The notes under the pieces are model-generated. The model saw only the letters and a list, made by a program, of their open reading frames with translations, was not told the DNA's origin and made no database searches. The translations under genes were made by a program, and so were the position numbers. This document shows positions 28,471 to 38,556 of a stretch of DNA of 64,000 bases, piece by piece. The DNA comes from Caballeronia catudaia (lineage in GTDB: Bacteria > Pseudomonadota > Gammaproteobacteria > Burkholderiales > Burkholderiaceae), in NCBI RefSeq assembly GCF_001544755.2, contig NZ_FCOF02000006.1, forward strand, positions 186,001 through 250,000, read 5' to 3'. Numbering within the stretch: the stretch's first letter is position 1; every line of letters starts with the position of its first letter.

Positions 28471-29607
28471 TCAGTCGAAGAAGCTCTTCACGCGGTCGAA
28501 CCAGCTCTTGCTCTGCGGACTGTGCCGCGCGCCGCCCTGCTCCAGCGACTTCTCGAACTGCTTCAGCAGATCGCGCTGCTGTTCGGTGAGCTTGACCGGC
28601 GTTTCCACCTGCACGTGCACGTACAAATCCCCGGCGATGCTCGAGCGCAGGCCCTTGATGCCCTTGCCGCGCAGACGGAAAGTCTTGCCCGACTGCGTGC
28701 CTTCCGGCACCGTGAAGCTGGCGCGTCCGGCAAGCGTAGGCACTTCGATCTCGCCGCCGAGCGCCGCCGTGGTGAACGGAATCGGCATCTGGCAATGCAG
28801 GTCGTCGCCGTCGCGCTCGAACACCGAGTGCTGCTTGATGTGGATCTCCACATACAGGTCGCCGCTCGGACCGCCGTTGATGCCCGGCTCGCCATTGCCC
28901 GCCGAGCGGATGCGCATGCCGTCGTCGATGCCCGCCGGAATCTTCACTTCCAGCGTCTTCGTTTCCTTCACCTTGCCCGCGCCGTGGCAGTTCGCGCACG
29001 GCTCGGGAATGTAGCTGCCGCTGCCGTGACACTTCGGGCACGTCTGCTGGATGCTGAAGAAGCCCTGCGACATGCGCACCTGGCCCTGACCGTGACAGGT
29101 CGGGCAGGTTTCGGGCTTGGTGCCCGGCTTCGCGCCCGAGCCATGACAGACATTGCAGTTCGTCCAGTTCGGCACGCGAATCTGCGTGTCGTAGCCGTGC
29201 GCCGCCTGCTCGAGCGTGATTTCCATGCTGTAGCGCAAGTCCGCGCCGCGATACACCTGCGGACCACCGCGACCGCCGCGCGCCGCGCCGCCCGCCGCCT
29301 GTCCGAAGATGTCGCCGAAGATATCGCCGAAGGCATCGGCGAAACCGCCGAACCCTTGCGCACCCGCGCCCGCCATGTTCGGATCCACGCCCGCGTGACC
29401 GTACTGATCGTATGCGGCGCGCTTTTGCTGGTCGGAGAGCATTTCGTAGGCTTCCTTCGCCTCCTTGAAATTCTCTTCCGCCTTCTTGTTGTCCGGATTG
29501 CGGTCAGGGTGATACTTCATCGCGAGCTTGCGATACGCCTTCTTGATCTCGTCGTCGCTCGCGTTTTTCGCGACGCCCAGAATGTCGTAGTAATCCCGTT
29601 TCGCCAT
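28471..29607 (-). CDS. dnaJ: chaperone DnaJ
   Basis: 378 residues. The J domain has the HPD motif in [13 protein letters not shown], a G/F-rich stretch follows ([20 protein letters not shown]), then four zinc repeats [24 protein letters not shown] and CANCHGAG, then the C-terminal substrate-binding domains. It stimulates the DnaK ATPase and delivers clients. It lies 239 bases after dnaK behind a terminator-like stem, with a further perfect 7-bp stem (29656-29662/29667-29673) in its leader. The ribosome binding site is weak. Confidence 0.98.
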   Translation of the reverse strand: MAKRDYYDILGVAKNASDDEIKKAYRKLAMKYHPDRNPDNKKAEENFKEAKEAYEMLSDQQKRAAYDQYGHAGVDPNMAGAGAQGFGGFADAFGDIFGDIFGQAAGGAARGGRGGPQVYRGADLRYSMEITLEQAAHGYDTQIRVPNWTNCNVCHGSGAKPGTKPETCPTCHGQGQVRMSQGFFSIQQTCPKCHGSGSYIPEPCANCHGAGKVKETKTLEVKIPAGIDDGMRIRSAGNGEPGINGGPSGDLYVEIHIKQHSVFERDGDDLHCQMPIPFTTAALGGEIEVPTLAGRASFTVPEGTQSGKTFRLRGKGIKGLRSSIAGDLYVHVQVETPVKLTEQQRDLLKQFEKSLEQGGARHSPQSKSWFDRVKSFFD

Positions 29608-29808
29608 GTCGGTTCGATGCCGCCGCGCGTCACGCGACGGTTCCTCTCAAATGCTGCGGATCGAATGATCCGCGCTTGACACTCCGACGCCCCGCCCGAA
29701 TGCGAATTCGAGCGAAACGCCTCAAAAAACAACGTGCCCGGAGAGCCGCGAAGCTCGCCAGGCGCGTTACACGTAAGACGCGTCGCGCGTCCCGGTCATC
29801 ACCGAAAA

Positions 29809-29842
29809 GGCGCGTGGATGTCGCCATCCGCGCGCCTTTTTT
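29809..29842 (-). terminator. terminator between dnaK and dnaJ
   Basis: Stem GGCGCG-t-GGATG / CATCC-g-CGCGCC with a four-base loop, four T after it in the dnaK direction and six T in the opposite direction. It starts right after the dnaK stop, so it may reduce read-through into dnaJ. Confidence 0.75.
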
Positions 29843-29846
29843 CGGC

Positions 29847-31802
<1,956 letters not shown>

Positions 31803-31914
31803 TTTTTGTCACTCTCCTGACTTTGATCGCATGGCGTTGCGGCGGGCGGGGTTGCCCCGCGCCGGCTTTTGCCGATTTACCGGGCCGAACGCCCAAAATT
31901 CATACCTGTACGCA

Positions 31915-31942
31915 AGATAAGAGCGCCAGTTTCGATTTCAAG
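31915..31942 (-). promoter_or_regulatory. possible second heat-shock promoter ahead of dnaK
   Basis: On the minus strand CTTGAAA (31942-31936) matches the sigma-32 -35 box exactly. CTCTTATCT about 12 bases on is only a partial -10 match. It would give dnaK an internal promoter independent of grpE. Confidence 0.4.
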
Positions 31943-32015
31943 ACCCTGCCGACTATGCGGTCTATAACTTTTTTGCGTGGCCTTCGCCACCAGTCCGAAC
32001 GGCGCGATCTGCACG

Positions 32016-32618
32016 TTACTTCGGCGCGGCGACAGTCACGAGCGCCGGACGCAGCACGCGGTCGGCGATGACATAACCCTTTTGCAGCACCGTGACGACG
32101 GTATTCGGGTCCTGCTCGGCCGGCACCATCGAAATGGCCTGGTGACGATGCGGATCGAATCTTTCGCCGACCGGATTCACCGCGATCACGCGGCCTTTCT
32201 CCAGTGCGCCGGTCAACTGCCGCAGCGTCAGTTCGACGCCCTCGCGCACCTTGCCGAGATCCGTCGACTGGTCGGCGAGCGCGGCCTCCAGGCTGTCGAG
32301 CACGGGCAGCAAATTCTCGGCGAAGGTTTCGATGGCGAATTTATGCGCCTTCGCGACGTCTTCCTGGCTGCGGCGGCGCACGTTTTCCGTCTCGGCCTTG
32401 GCGCGCAGGAAGTCTTCCTGGAGCGCCGTGATCCTGGCCTGCGCCGCGGCGAGCGCGGTCTCGGCCTCGTTCGGCGCCGCCTGCGGCGCGGCGGCCGCGT
32501 CTGCCGGTGCGGGTTGAGGCTGCTGAGCCGCGGCGTTGGTCGTGTCTGCGGCCTGGCGCGCGTTATCGTCGGCGGGCGTCGGGTTCTGGCTCGCTGAATT
32601 CTCTTGCGTGTTTTCCAT
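32016..32618 (-). CDS. grpE: nucleotide exchange factor GrpE
   Basis: 200 residues from ATG 32618. An acidic and Ala/Pro-rich N-terminal tail precedes the long coiled coil ([39 protein letters not shown]) and the beta-wing head with [13 protein letters not shown] and [19 protein letters not shown]. It releases ADP from DnaK. It is the first gene of grpE-dnaK-dnaJ and sits behind a strong heat-shock promoter. Confidence 0.98.
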   Translation of the reverse strand: MENTQENSASQNPTPADDNARQAADTTNAAAQQPQPAPADAAAAPQAAPNEAETALAAAQARITALQEDFLRAKAETENVRRRSQEDVAKAHKFAIETFAENLLPVLDSLEAALADQSTDLGKVREGVELTLRQLTGALEKGRVIAVNPVGERFDPHRHQAISMVPAEQDPNTVVTVLQKGYVIADRVLRPALVTVAAPK

Positions 32619-32715
32619 GTCGCTGAATGTGTATTGCTGTGAGTTGAGTCGGATGCGAAAAGCGCTGTTCGCGCACGTCGGTCGCGCCGGTTGCGTTTTT
32701 CGCACTAGCGGCGGA

Positions 32716-32743
32716 AATTGGGGCGTCGAGGGCCTTTTCAACC
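32716..32743 (-). promoter_or_regulatory. sigma-32 heat-shock promoter of grpE-dnaK-dnaJ
   Basis: On the minus strand GGTTGAAA (32743-32736), a 12-base spacer and CCCCAATT (32723-32716) match the sigma-32 pattern CTTGAAA / CCCCATNT closely. The predicted leader to grpE is about 90 bases. No CIRCE (HrcA) dyad was seen here by eye. Confidence 0.75.
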
Positions 32744-32846
32744 CTCCATGCGGAATTTTTCGGACTTTTTGCCCGCCCGCGATGGTTCGGTAATGGCCAG
32801 TAACGGACGCTTCGCCGCACGCACCGTGACAGACGCAAAGTTGAGA

Positions 32847-32875
32847 TTGAGGGAAAGCCCTGAGTCGCCTACACT
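32847..32875 (+). promoter_or_regulatory. sigma-70 promoter toward a 53-residue ORF
   Basis: TTGAGG (32847-32852), 17 bases, TACACT (32870-32875). It points away from grpE toward the small ORF at 33000, with a leader of about 120 bases. The rest of the 380-base gap shows no other gene. Confidence 0.6.
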
Positions 32876-32999
32876 TCGAAAAAGCACCGCAGGAAGCACG
32901 TTTACCCTAATCCTACGAATGCTTCAATCCGCTTTCAGCCCATGCCCGTTTCCTGACCCGGCCGAACTCTGACCGGGCAACCCGCTCTCCGGGGATACC

Positions 33000-33161
33000 A
33001 TGAAACTGACCTTTGCTATTGCGGTGGTCGCCCTGGTACTCGTCGCGGGAACGACCACCATCTGCATGTCCGGCGCCGTGACCGACCGTAACACCGAGTA
33101 CGGCGGGGTCCACGCGACCATGGAAAGCTTCTTCAGTCCGGACCTGAAAATTTGTCGATGA
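33000..33161 (+). CDS. small membrane or exported protein, 53 aa
   Basis: ATG 33000 follows GGGG by seven bases. The protein starts MKLTFAIAVVALVLVAGTTT, a signal peptide or membrane anchor, followed by a short polar tail with E-Y-G-G-V-H and S-F-F-S-P-D-L. It has no homologue I can name. Its last 29 bases overlap the end of hslR on the other strand. The strong promoter 125 bases upstream supports expression. Confidence 0.5.
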   Translation: MKLTFAIAVVALVLVAGTTTICMSGAVTDRNTEYGGVHATMESFFSPDLKICR

Positions 33162-33540
33162 CGCGCCGGTCGCGCTTCGTCGGCCTGCCCTGCAAGCCGG
33201 CAGCGGGCTCGCGGAAGTTCTTGCGGCGTTCGGCTTCGGCCATGCGCTTCGCGCGCCCTTCCTCCGTTTCGGCGTAAAGCGTCTGCGCGACCGTCGCCGG
33301 GCCGCGCACGTCGCAAACGCCCAGCACTTCGACCTGCCAGACGAGCCGCTCGATATCGATCTCGACAATATCGCCGACACGCACCTCTTTCGACGGCTTC
33401 ACGTTCGCACCGCCGATTTTCACGCGCCCTTTTTCGACCGCGTCGCTCGCGAGCGAACGCGTCTTGAAGAAACGCGCCGCCCACAACCATTTGTCGATGC
33501 GCAAACGCGCGCCGGGTTCCGTCGAAATCTTGTAGTTCAT
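33133..33540 (-). CDS. hslR: heat-shock protein 15, S4-domain RNA-binding protein
   Basis: 135 residues. The S4 domain is in RLRIDKWLWAARFFKTRSLA, EKGRVKIGGANVKPSKEVRV and GDIVEID, followed by a basic tail (RRKNFREPAAGLQGRPTKRD) as in Hsp15. In E. coli Hsp15 binds 50S subunits carrying nascent chains and recycles them after heat shock. It lies 25 bases after hemH and may be read from the same transcript. Confidence 0.92.
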   Translation of the reverse strand: MNYKISTEPGARLRIDKWLWAARFFKTRSLASDAVEKGRVKIGGANVKPSKEVRVGDIVEIDIERLVWQVEVLGVCDVRGPATVAQTLYAETEEGRAKRMAEAERRKNFREPAAGLQGRPTKRDRRVIDKFSGPD

Positions 33541-33565
33541 CAGCGAATCTTTCCAAAAACCGCTT

Positions 33566-34633
33566 TCAGGCCACCGCCGTCAGCGGATGCACGGTCTGCA
33601 CCGGCCATCCCTGCAGATGTTGCGCGGCGATTTCCCCCAGCGCCTTGATCCACGCCGGCGCGGAGTTCAGACACGCGATGCGGTGGAAATGCCTGCCGCC
33701 GGCCTTCAGGAACTCGTCGCGGACCTCGATGCCGATTTCCTCGATCGTCTCCAGGCAATCGGCCGTGAAGCCAGGACAGAACACGTCCACGCGCGCGACG
33801 CCGCCCGCGCCCAGTTCCGCGACCGTCGGGGCGGTGTACGGCTGAAGCCACTCCGCGCGGCCGAAGCGCGACTGGAACGTCACGCGGCACTCCACCGGTG
33901 TAAGGCCGAGCGCGGCCGTGAGCAATGAGCCGGTCAGCTGACACTGGTCGTGATAAGGATCGCCGAGATCCATCGTGCGCTTGGGCACGCCGTGAAAGCT
34001 CAGCACGAGCTTGTCGCCGGCGGCGAAGTCCGGCGCGCCGTGATGCCGCCAATAGTCGCGCACCTGCTCCGCGAGCGCGGCGATATATGCCGGATGATCC
34101 GCGTAATGGCGGATCGTGCGGATTTCCGGCTGGTTGCGCACGCGCTTCAAGGCGGCGAAAGCGTCGTCGAACGCGGTGGCTGTCGTGGACGACGAATACT
34201 GCGGATACATCGGCAGAAGCAGGATGCGGTCGGCGCCTTCGAGCTTCAGCTGATTGAGCATTGCGCCGATGCCAGGCGTGCCGTAACGCATCGCATAGTC
34301 GACGATCACGTGATAGTCGTTCGCCGCGAAAAGCCGCCGCAAACCGTCGACCTGTTTTTCCGTGTGCACGCGCAGCGGCGAGCCTTCCGGCATCCACACC
34401 TGCGCGTACTTCTTCGCCGACGCCCGGGAGCGAAACGGCAGGATCGCGCCGCGCAGGATGATCTGCCACACGAGCGAAGGAATTTCCACGACGCGCGGAT
34501 CGGACAAGAACTGCGCGAGATACTTGCGCACCGCTCGCGGCGTGGGCGCGTCCGGCGTGCCGAGATTGATCAGCAGCACCGCGACGCGATGCGAAGCGCT
34601 GGGCTGCGACGGCAACTCGAGGTCGAAACGCAT
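33566..34633 (-). CDS. hemH: ferrochelatase
   Basis: 355 residues. It inserts ferrous iron into protoporphyrin IX, the last step of haem synthesis, at the inner membrane. [20 protein letters not shown] starts the fold, [19 protein letters not shown] is the conserved turn, the catalytic His is in [19 protein letters not shown], and [17 protein letters not shown] is the second signature. It lies between hrcA and hslR on the minus strand, a usual betaproteobacterial order. Confidence 0.98.
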   Translation of the reverse strand: MRFDLELPSQPSASHRVAVLLINLGTPDAPTPRAVRKYLAQFLSDPRVVEIPSLVWQIILRGAILPFRSRASAKKYAQVWMPEGSPLRVHTEKQVDGLRRLFAANDYHVIVDYAMRYGTPGIGAMLNQLKLEGADRILLLPMYPQYSSSTTATAFDDAFAALKRVRNQPEIRTIRHYADHPAYIAALAEQVRDYWRHHGAPDFAAGDKLVLSFHGVPKRTMDLGDPYHDQCQLTGSLLTAALGLTPVECRVTFQSRFGRAEWLQPYTAPTVAELGAGGVARVDVFCPGFTADCLETIEEIGIEVRDEFLKAGGRHFHRIACLNSAPAWIKALGEIAAQHLQGWPVQTVHPLTAVA

Positions 34634-34725
34634 AGGGGACGCGGGCCGGAAGAAGATCGTCGGAAAAGGTGAGGACCATTATAGCGGCGCGTTTCCGCAT
34701 GCATCATTGGCCGAACGGCCTAGTG

Positions 34726-34748
34726 GCGCGGCCCGGCGTGCCGCGCCA
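34726..34748 (-). terminator. GC stem after hrcA
   Basis: A perfect 8-bp stem GGCGCGGC / GCCGCGCC with a seven-base loop, 22 bases beyond the hrcA stop. There is no T-run. Confidence 0.45.
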
Positions 34749-34769
34749 AGATGACGTCACTGATTCACG

Positions 34770-35786
34770 TCACTGATGACTGAGCGACATCGACAGCAGC
34801 CGCGCGGTAATGTCCACGATCGGAATGACGCGGTTGTACGCCATGCGCGTCGGGCCGATCACGCCGAGCGTGCCGACGATCTTTCCGTTGACTTCGTACG
34901 GCGCCGTCACGACGCTCATCTCTTCGATCGGCACGAGATTCGATTCTCCGCCTATGAAAATCTGCACGCCTTGAGCGTGACTCGACACATCCAGCAATTG
35001 CAGGAGGCTCGTCTTTTGATCGAACAAATCGAAAAGCTTGCGCAGCCGCGCCATGTCGGACGAAAGGTCCGCCACTTCGAGCAGGTTGCGCTCGCCGGAA
35101 ATGAGCACGGTGTCCGTGGGGTCCGTCTCGGCGGTGCTCGCGACCACGGCCGCCTGCATGAGCACGGTCATGTCGCCGCGCAACTGGTCGATTTCCTCGC
35201 GCAGGCGCCGGCGCACTTCGTCGAAGGACAGGCCCGCGAAATGCGCATTGATGTAATTCGACGCCTCGACGAGTTGCGAGGGCGAGTAGTCGCGCTGCGT
35301 CGCCATCATGCGGTTCTGGACGTCGCCCTCGGGCGTGACGATGATGAGAAGAATGCGCTTGTCCGACAGCCGCATGAACTCGATCTGCTTGAACATGTGG
35401 CTGCGGCGCGGCGTGAGCACGACGCCCGCGAACGACGACAGACTGGACAGCACGCTCGCCGCCGCCGCGACGATCTTCTGCGGTTCCTCGCCTTGCAGGC
35501 GGGTCTTGACCGCCGTGGTCATCGCTTCGTCTTCGGGCCCTTCTACAGTCAGCATCGTGTCGACGAAGAGCCGGTAGCCGCGCGGCGTGGGAATGCGGCC
35601 CGCCGATGTATGCGGGCTCGCGACGAGGCCGAGCTCCTCGAGGTCCGACATGACGTTGCGGATCGTCGCCGGGCTCAGTTCCAGGCCGGAATGACGTGAT
35701 AACGTGCGCGAACCGACCGGCTGACCTTCGGCGATGTAGCGCTCGATCAACGTTTTGAGGAGGGTTTGTGCACGTGGATCTAGCAT
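34770..35786 (-). CDS. hrcA: heat-inducible transcription repressor HrcA
   Basis: 338 residues from ATG 35786 (a TTG two codons earlier is also possible). The N-terminal winged helix runs from [20 protein letters not shown] through [20 protein letters not shown], followed by the GAF-like and insert domains and the conserved [16 protein letters not shown]. It represses groES-groEL-type operons at CIRCE sites, and no CIRCE site is visible in the window. Its stop codon lies inside an 11-base direct repeat (34754-34764 and 34767-34777). Confidence 0.97.
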   Translation of the reverse strand: MLDPRAQTLLKTLIERYIAEGQPVGSRTLSRHSGLELSPATIRNVMSDLEELGLVASPHTSAGRIPTPRGYRLFVDTMLTVEGPEDEAMTTAVKTRLQGEEPQKIVAAAASVLSSLSSFAGVVLTPRRSHMFKQIEFMRLSDKRILLIIVTPEGDVQNRMMATQRDYSPSQLVEASNYINAHFAGLSFDEVRRRLREEIDQLRGDMTVLMQAAVVASTAETDPTDTVLISGERNLLEVADLSSDMARLRKLFDLFDQKTSLLQLLDVSSHAQGVQIFIGGESNLVPIEEMSVVTAPYEVNGKIVGTLGVIGPTRMAYNRVIPIVDITARLLSMSLSHQ

Positions 35787-35972
35787 GGGCAAATTCTAGC
35801 TCAACGAGTCGGGGGGCGGCGAGGCGCGCCGCGTGCGCCGCGTTCAACGTCCGCTCCATTCTAGCGAGAAACGACGGGCCCGCTCGTGCGATACCGCGCG
35901 GCCCTGCGCAAGCACGCGCACAGGCCATCGCCCGCGGTTCTTTTCGCTCTCTGACTATGGTGTAATGCCGGC

Positions 35973-36869
35973 ATGGAAATTGGCCAATTCAAAACCGTCG
36001 CGCTCGTGGGGCGCACCAACACGCCAGGCATCGAGTCGCCGATGAAAGCGCTCGCCGATCTCCTCGCAAGCCAGGGCTTCGAGGTCGTGTTCGAGGCCGG
36101 CACCGCGAAGGAAGTCGGCGTGACGGACTTTCCGGCGCTGTCCATCGCCGAGATGGGCGCGCGCGCGGACGTCGCGATCGTGCTCGGCGGCGACGGCACG
36201 ATGCTCGGCATCGGCCGGCAGCTCGCGCCATACAAGACGCCGCTCATCGGCGTGAATCACGGGCGGCTCGGATTCATCACTGACATTCCGCTCAAGGCCA
36301 TGCGCGAGATCGTGCCGCAAATGCTCGCCGGCCAGTTCGAGCGCGAAGAGCGCAGCCTGCTCGAAGCGCGCATCGTGCGCAACGACAAGCCGATCTACCA
36401 CGCGCTCGCCTTCAACGACGTCGTCGTGAACCGCAGCGGCTTCTCCGGCATGGCGGAGCTGCGCGTGTCCGTCGACGGCCATTTCATGTACAACCAGCGC
36501 TCGGACGGACTGATCGTCGCGACGCCGACCGGCTCGACCGCGTACGCGCTTTCGTCCGCGGGGCCGATCCTGCATCCGCAGTTGCAGGGCTTCGTGCTCG
36601 TGCCGATCGCGCCGCATTCGCTGTCGAATCGTCCGATCGTGCTGGCCGACGATTCAAAGGTGACCATTCAGATCATCGGCGGGCGCGACGTGAACGTGAA
36701 CTTCGACATGCAGTCGTTCACCGCGGTCGAACTGAACGACGCCATCGAAGTGCGGCGCTCGAAGCATACGGTGCCGGTGCTGCATCCGGTCGGCTACAGC
36801 ACGTACGCGACGCTGCGCAAAAAGCTGCACTGGAACGAGCATCCGTCGCAGGACGCCTCTTCCCTCTGA
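35973..36869 (+). CDS. nadK: NAD kinase
   Basis: 298 residues. It phosphorylates NAD to NADP. The GGDGT motif is in [34 protein letters not shown] follows, and the conserved [20 protein letters not shown] segment and [11 protein letters not shown] lie in the C-terminal beta domain. It is divergent from hrcA and 31 bases ahead of recN, which usually follows it. Confidence 0.98.
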   Translation: MEIGQFKTVALVGRTNTPGIESPMKALADLLASQGFEVVFEAGTAKEVGVTDFPALSIAEMGARADVAIVLGGDGTMLGIGRQLAPYKTPLIGVNHGRLGFITDIPLKAMREIVPQMLAGQFEREERSLLEARIVRNDKPIYHALAFNDVVVNRSGFSGMAELRVSVDGHFMYNQRSDGLIVATPTGSTAYALSSAGPILHPQLQGFVLVPIAPHSLSNRPIVLADDSKVTIQIIGGRDVNVNFDMQSFTAVELNDAIEVRRSKHTVPVLHPVGYSTYATLRKKLHWNEHPSQDASSL

Positions 36870-36900
36870 ACTCCCCGAATTTTCCCTCCCCGAAGCGTCC

Positions 36901-38553
36901 ATGCTCCGTCATCTTTCGATTCGAGATTTCGTCATCGTCGCAACACTGGATATCGATTTCGACCCAGGCTTCACGGTCTTTTCGGGTGAAACCGGCGCAG
37001 GCAAGTCGATCCTGATCGACGCCCTCGCCCTCACGCTCGGCTCGCGCGGCGACGCGAGCGTCGTGCGCACGGCCCAAGCGCGCGCGGACATCACCGCCGA
37101 ATTCTCGACGCATCCTCAAGTGACGCGCTGGCTCGAAGAACACGCGCTGACGCAAGACTGCGATTCGGTCATGCTGCGCCGGGTGATCGATTCGGGCGGC
37201 CGCTCGCGCGCGTTCATCAACGGCACGCCCGCGACGCTCGCGCAATTGCGCGAAGTGGGCGAGATGCTCGTCGATATTCACGGACAGCACGCGCATCAAT
37301 TGCTGATGCGGCCGGACGCGCAACGCGAACTCTTCGACACGCACGCGCAACTGCTCGAACCCGCCGCCGCGGTGAATCGCGCGTGGCGCGCGATGCGCGA
37401 GGCGCAGCAAGCCGTCGAGACTGCGCAAAGCCGCGATCGCGAACTGCAACTGGAGCGCGAGCGCCTCGCGTGGCAACTCAGCGAATTCGACAAGCTCGCG
37501 CCGCAGCCCGGCGAATGGGAAGAAGTGAGCGCGGAGCATCATCGGCTATCGCATTCGGCGAGTCTCATCGACGGCGTGCAGGGTGCGCTCGGCGCGCTCT
37601 CCGAATCCGACGAAGCGATGATCTCGCAGCTCGGCGCGATCATCTCGAAGGTGCGCGGTCTCGCCGATATCGATCCGGCGCTTAACGACGTGCTCGCGTC
37701 GCTCGAACCCGCGGAAATTCAGTTGCAGGAAGCGTCGTACTCGCTGTCGCATTACGCGCAGCGGCTGGAGCTCGATCCCGACCGTCTCGCGCAGGTCGAA
37801 CGGCGCATGGACCAGTTGCATTCGACGGCGCGCAAGTTCCGGCTGCCGCCCGAAACGCTGCCCGAGGAGCACGACGCGCGCCGCAAACAGCTCGCCGATC
37901 TCGACGCCGCCGCCGATCTCGACGCGCTCAACGCCGCTGCCGAAAAAGCGAAGAACGCCTATCTCGAACAGGCGAAAGTGCTGTCGAAGGCGCGCGCGAA
38001 GGCCGCGAAGAGCCTGTCGAAAGCGGTCACGGAAGGCATGCAGGAATTGTCGATGGCGGGCGGAAGCTTCGAAGTCGCGCTCGTGCCGCTCGTCGAAGGC
38101 GGCGCGAACGGGCTGGAGCAGATCGAATTCCGCGTCGCGGGTCATGCGGGCGTGGCGAAGAGGCCGCTCGCGAAAGTGGCATCGGGCGGCGAGCTCGCGC
38201 GCATCAGCCTCGCGCTCGCCGTGATCGCGAGCACCGCGAGCCCCACGCCCACGCTCATCTTCGACGAAGTGGACACGGGCATCGGCGGCGGCGTCGCGGA
38301 AGTGGTCGGGCGTCTGCTGCATCAGCTCGGGCGCGACCGCCAGGTCTTGTGCGTCACGCACTTGCCGCAAGTGGCCGCGCGCGGAGATCAGCACTTCCAG
38401 GTCGCGAAGTCTTCCGACGACGCGGGCGGCACCGTCAGCACCGTGACGTCGCTCGACAAGGGCAGGCGCATCGAGGAAGTCGCGCGCATGCTCGGCGGCA
38501 TCGAGATCACCGCGACCACGCGCAAGCACGCGAAGGAAATGCTGGCGGCCTGA
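36901..38553 (+). CDS. recN: DNA repair protein RecN
   Basis: 550 residues. It is an SMC-like ATPase that acts on double-strand breaks. Walker A is in VFSGETGAGKSILIDALALT, a central coiled coil covers residues about 150-370, the ABC signature is in KVASGGELARISLALAV, and Walker B is LIFDEVDTGIGGGVAEVVG. The start MLRHLSIRDFVIV is standard. It is probably co-transcribed with nadK. Confidence 0.98.
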   Translation: MLRHLSIRDFVIVATLDIDFDPGFTVFSGETGAGKSILIDALALTLGSRGDASVVRTAQARADITAEFSTHPQVTRWLEEHALTQDCDSVMLRRVIDSGGRSRAFINGTPATLAQLREVGEMLVDIHGQHAHQLLMRPDAQRELFDTHAQLLEPAAAVNRAWRAMREAQQAVETAQSRDRELQLERERLAWQLSEFDKLAPQPGEWEEVSAEHHRLSHSASLIDGVQGALGALSESDEAMISQLGAIISKVRGLADIDPALNDVLASLEPAEIQLQEASYSLSHYAQRLELDPDRLAQVERRMDQLHSTARKFRLPPETLPEEHDARRKQLADLDAAADLDALNAAAEKAKNAYLEQAKVLSKARAKAAKSLSKAVTEGMQELSMAGGSFEVALVPLVEGGANGLEQIEFRVAGHAGVAKRPLAKVASGGELARISLALAVIASTASPTPTLIFDEVDTGIGGGVAEVVGRLLHQLGRDRQVLCVTHLPQVAARGDQHFQVAKSSDDAGGTVSTVTSLDKGRRIEEVARMLGGIEITATTRKHAKEMLAA

Positions 38554-38556
38554 GCC

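Noticed and set aside
34754..34777. Tandem repeat at the end of hrcA as a possible site-specific recombination scar
   Set aside because: Only two 11-base copies, no mobile-element genes and no composition change; it is more likely a small local duplication.
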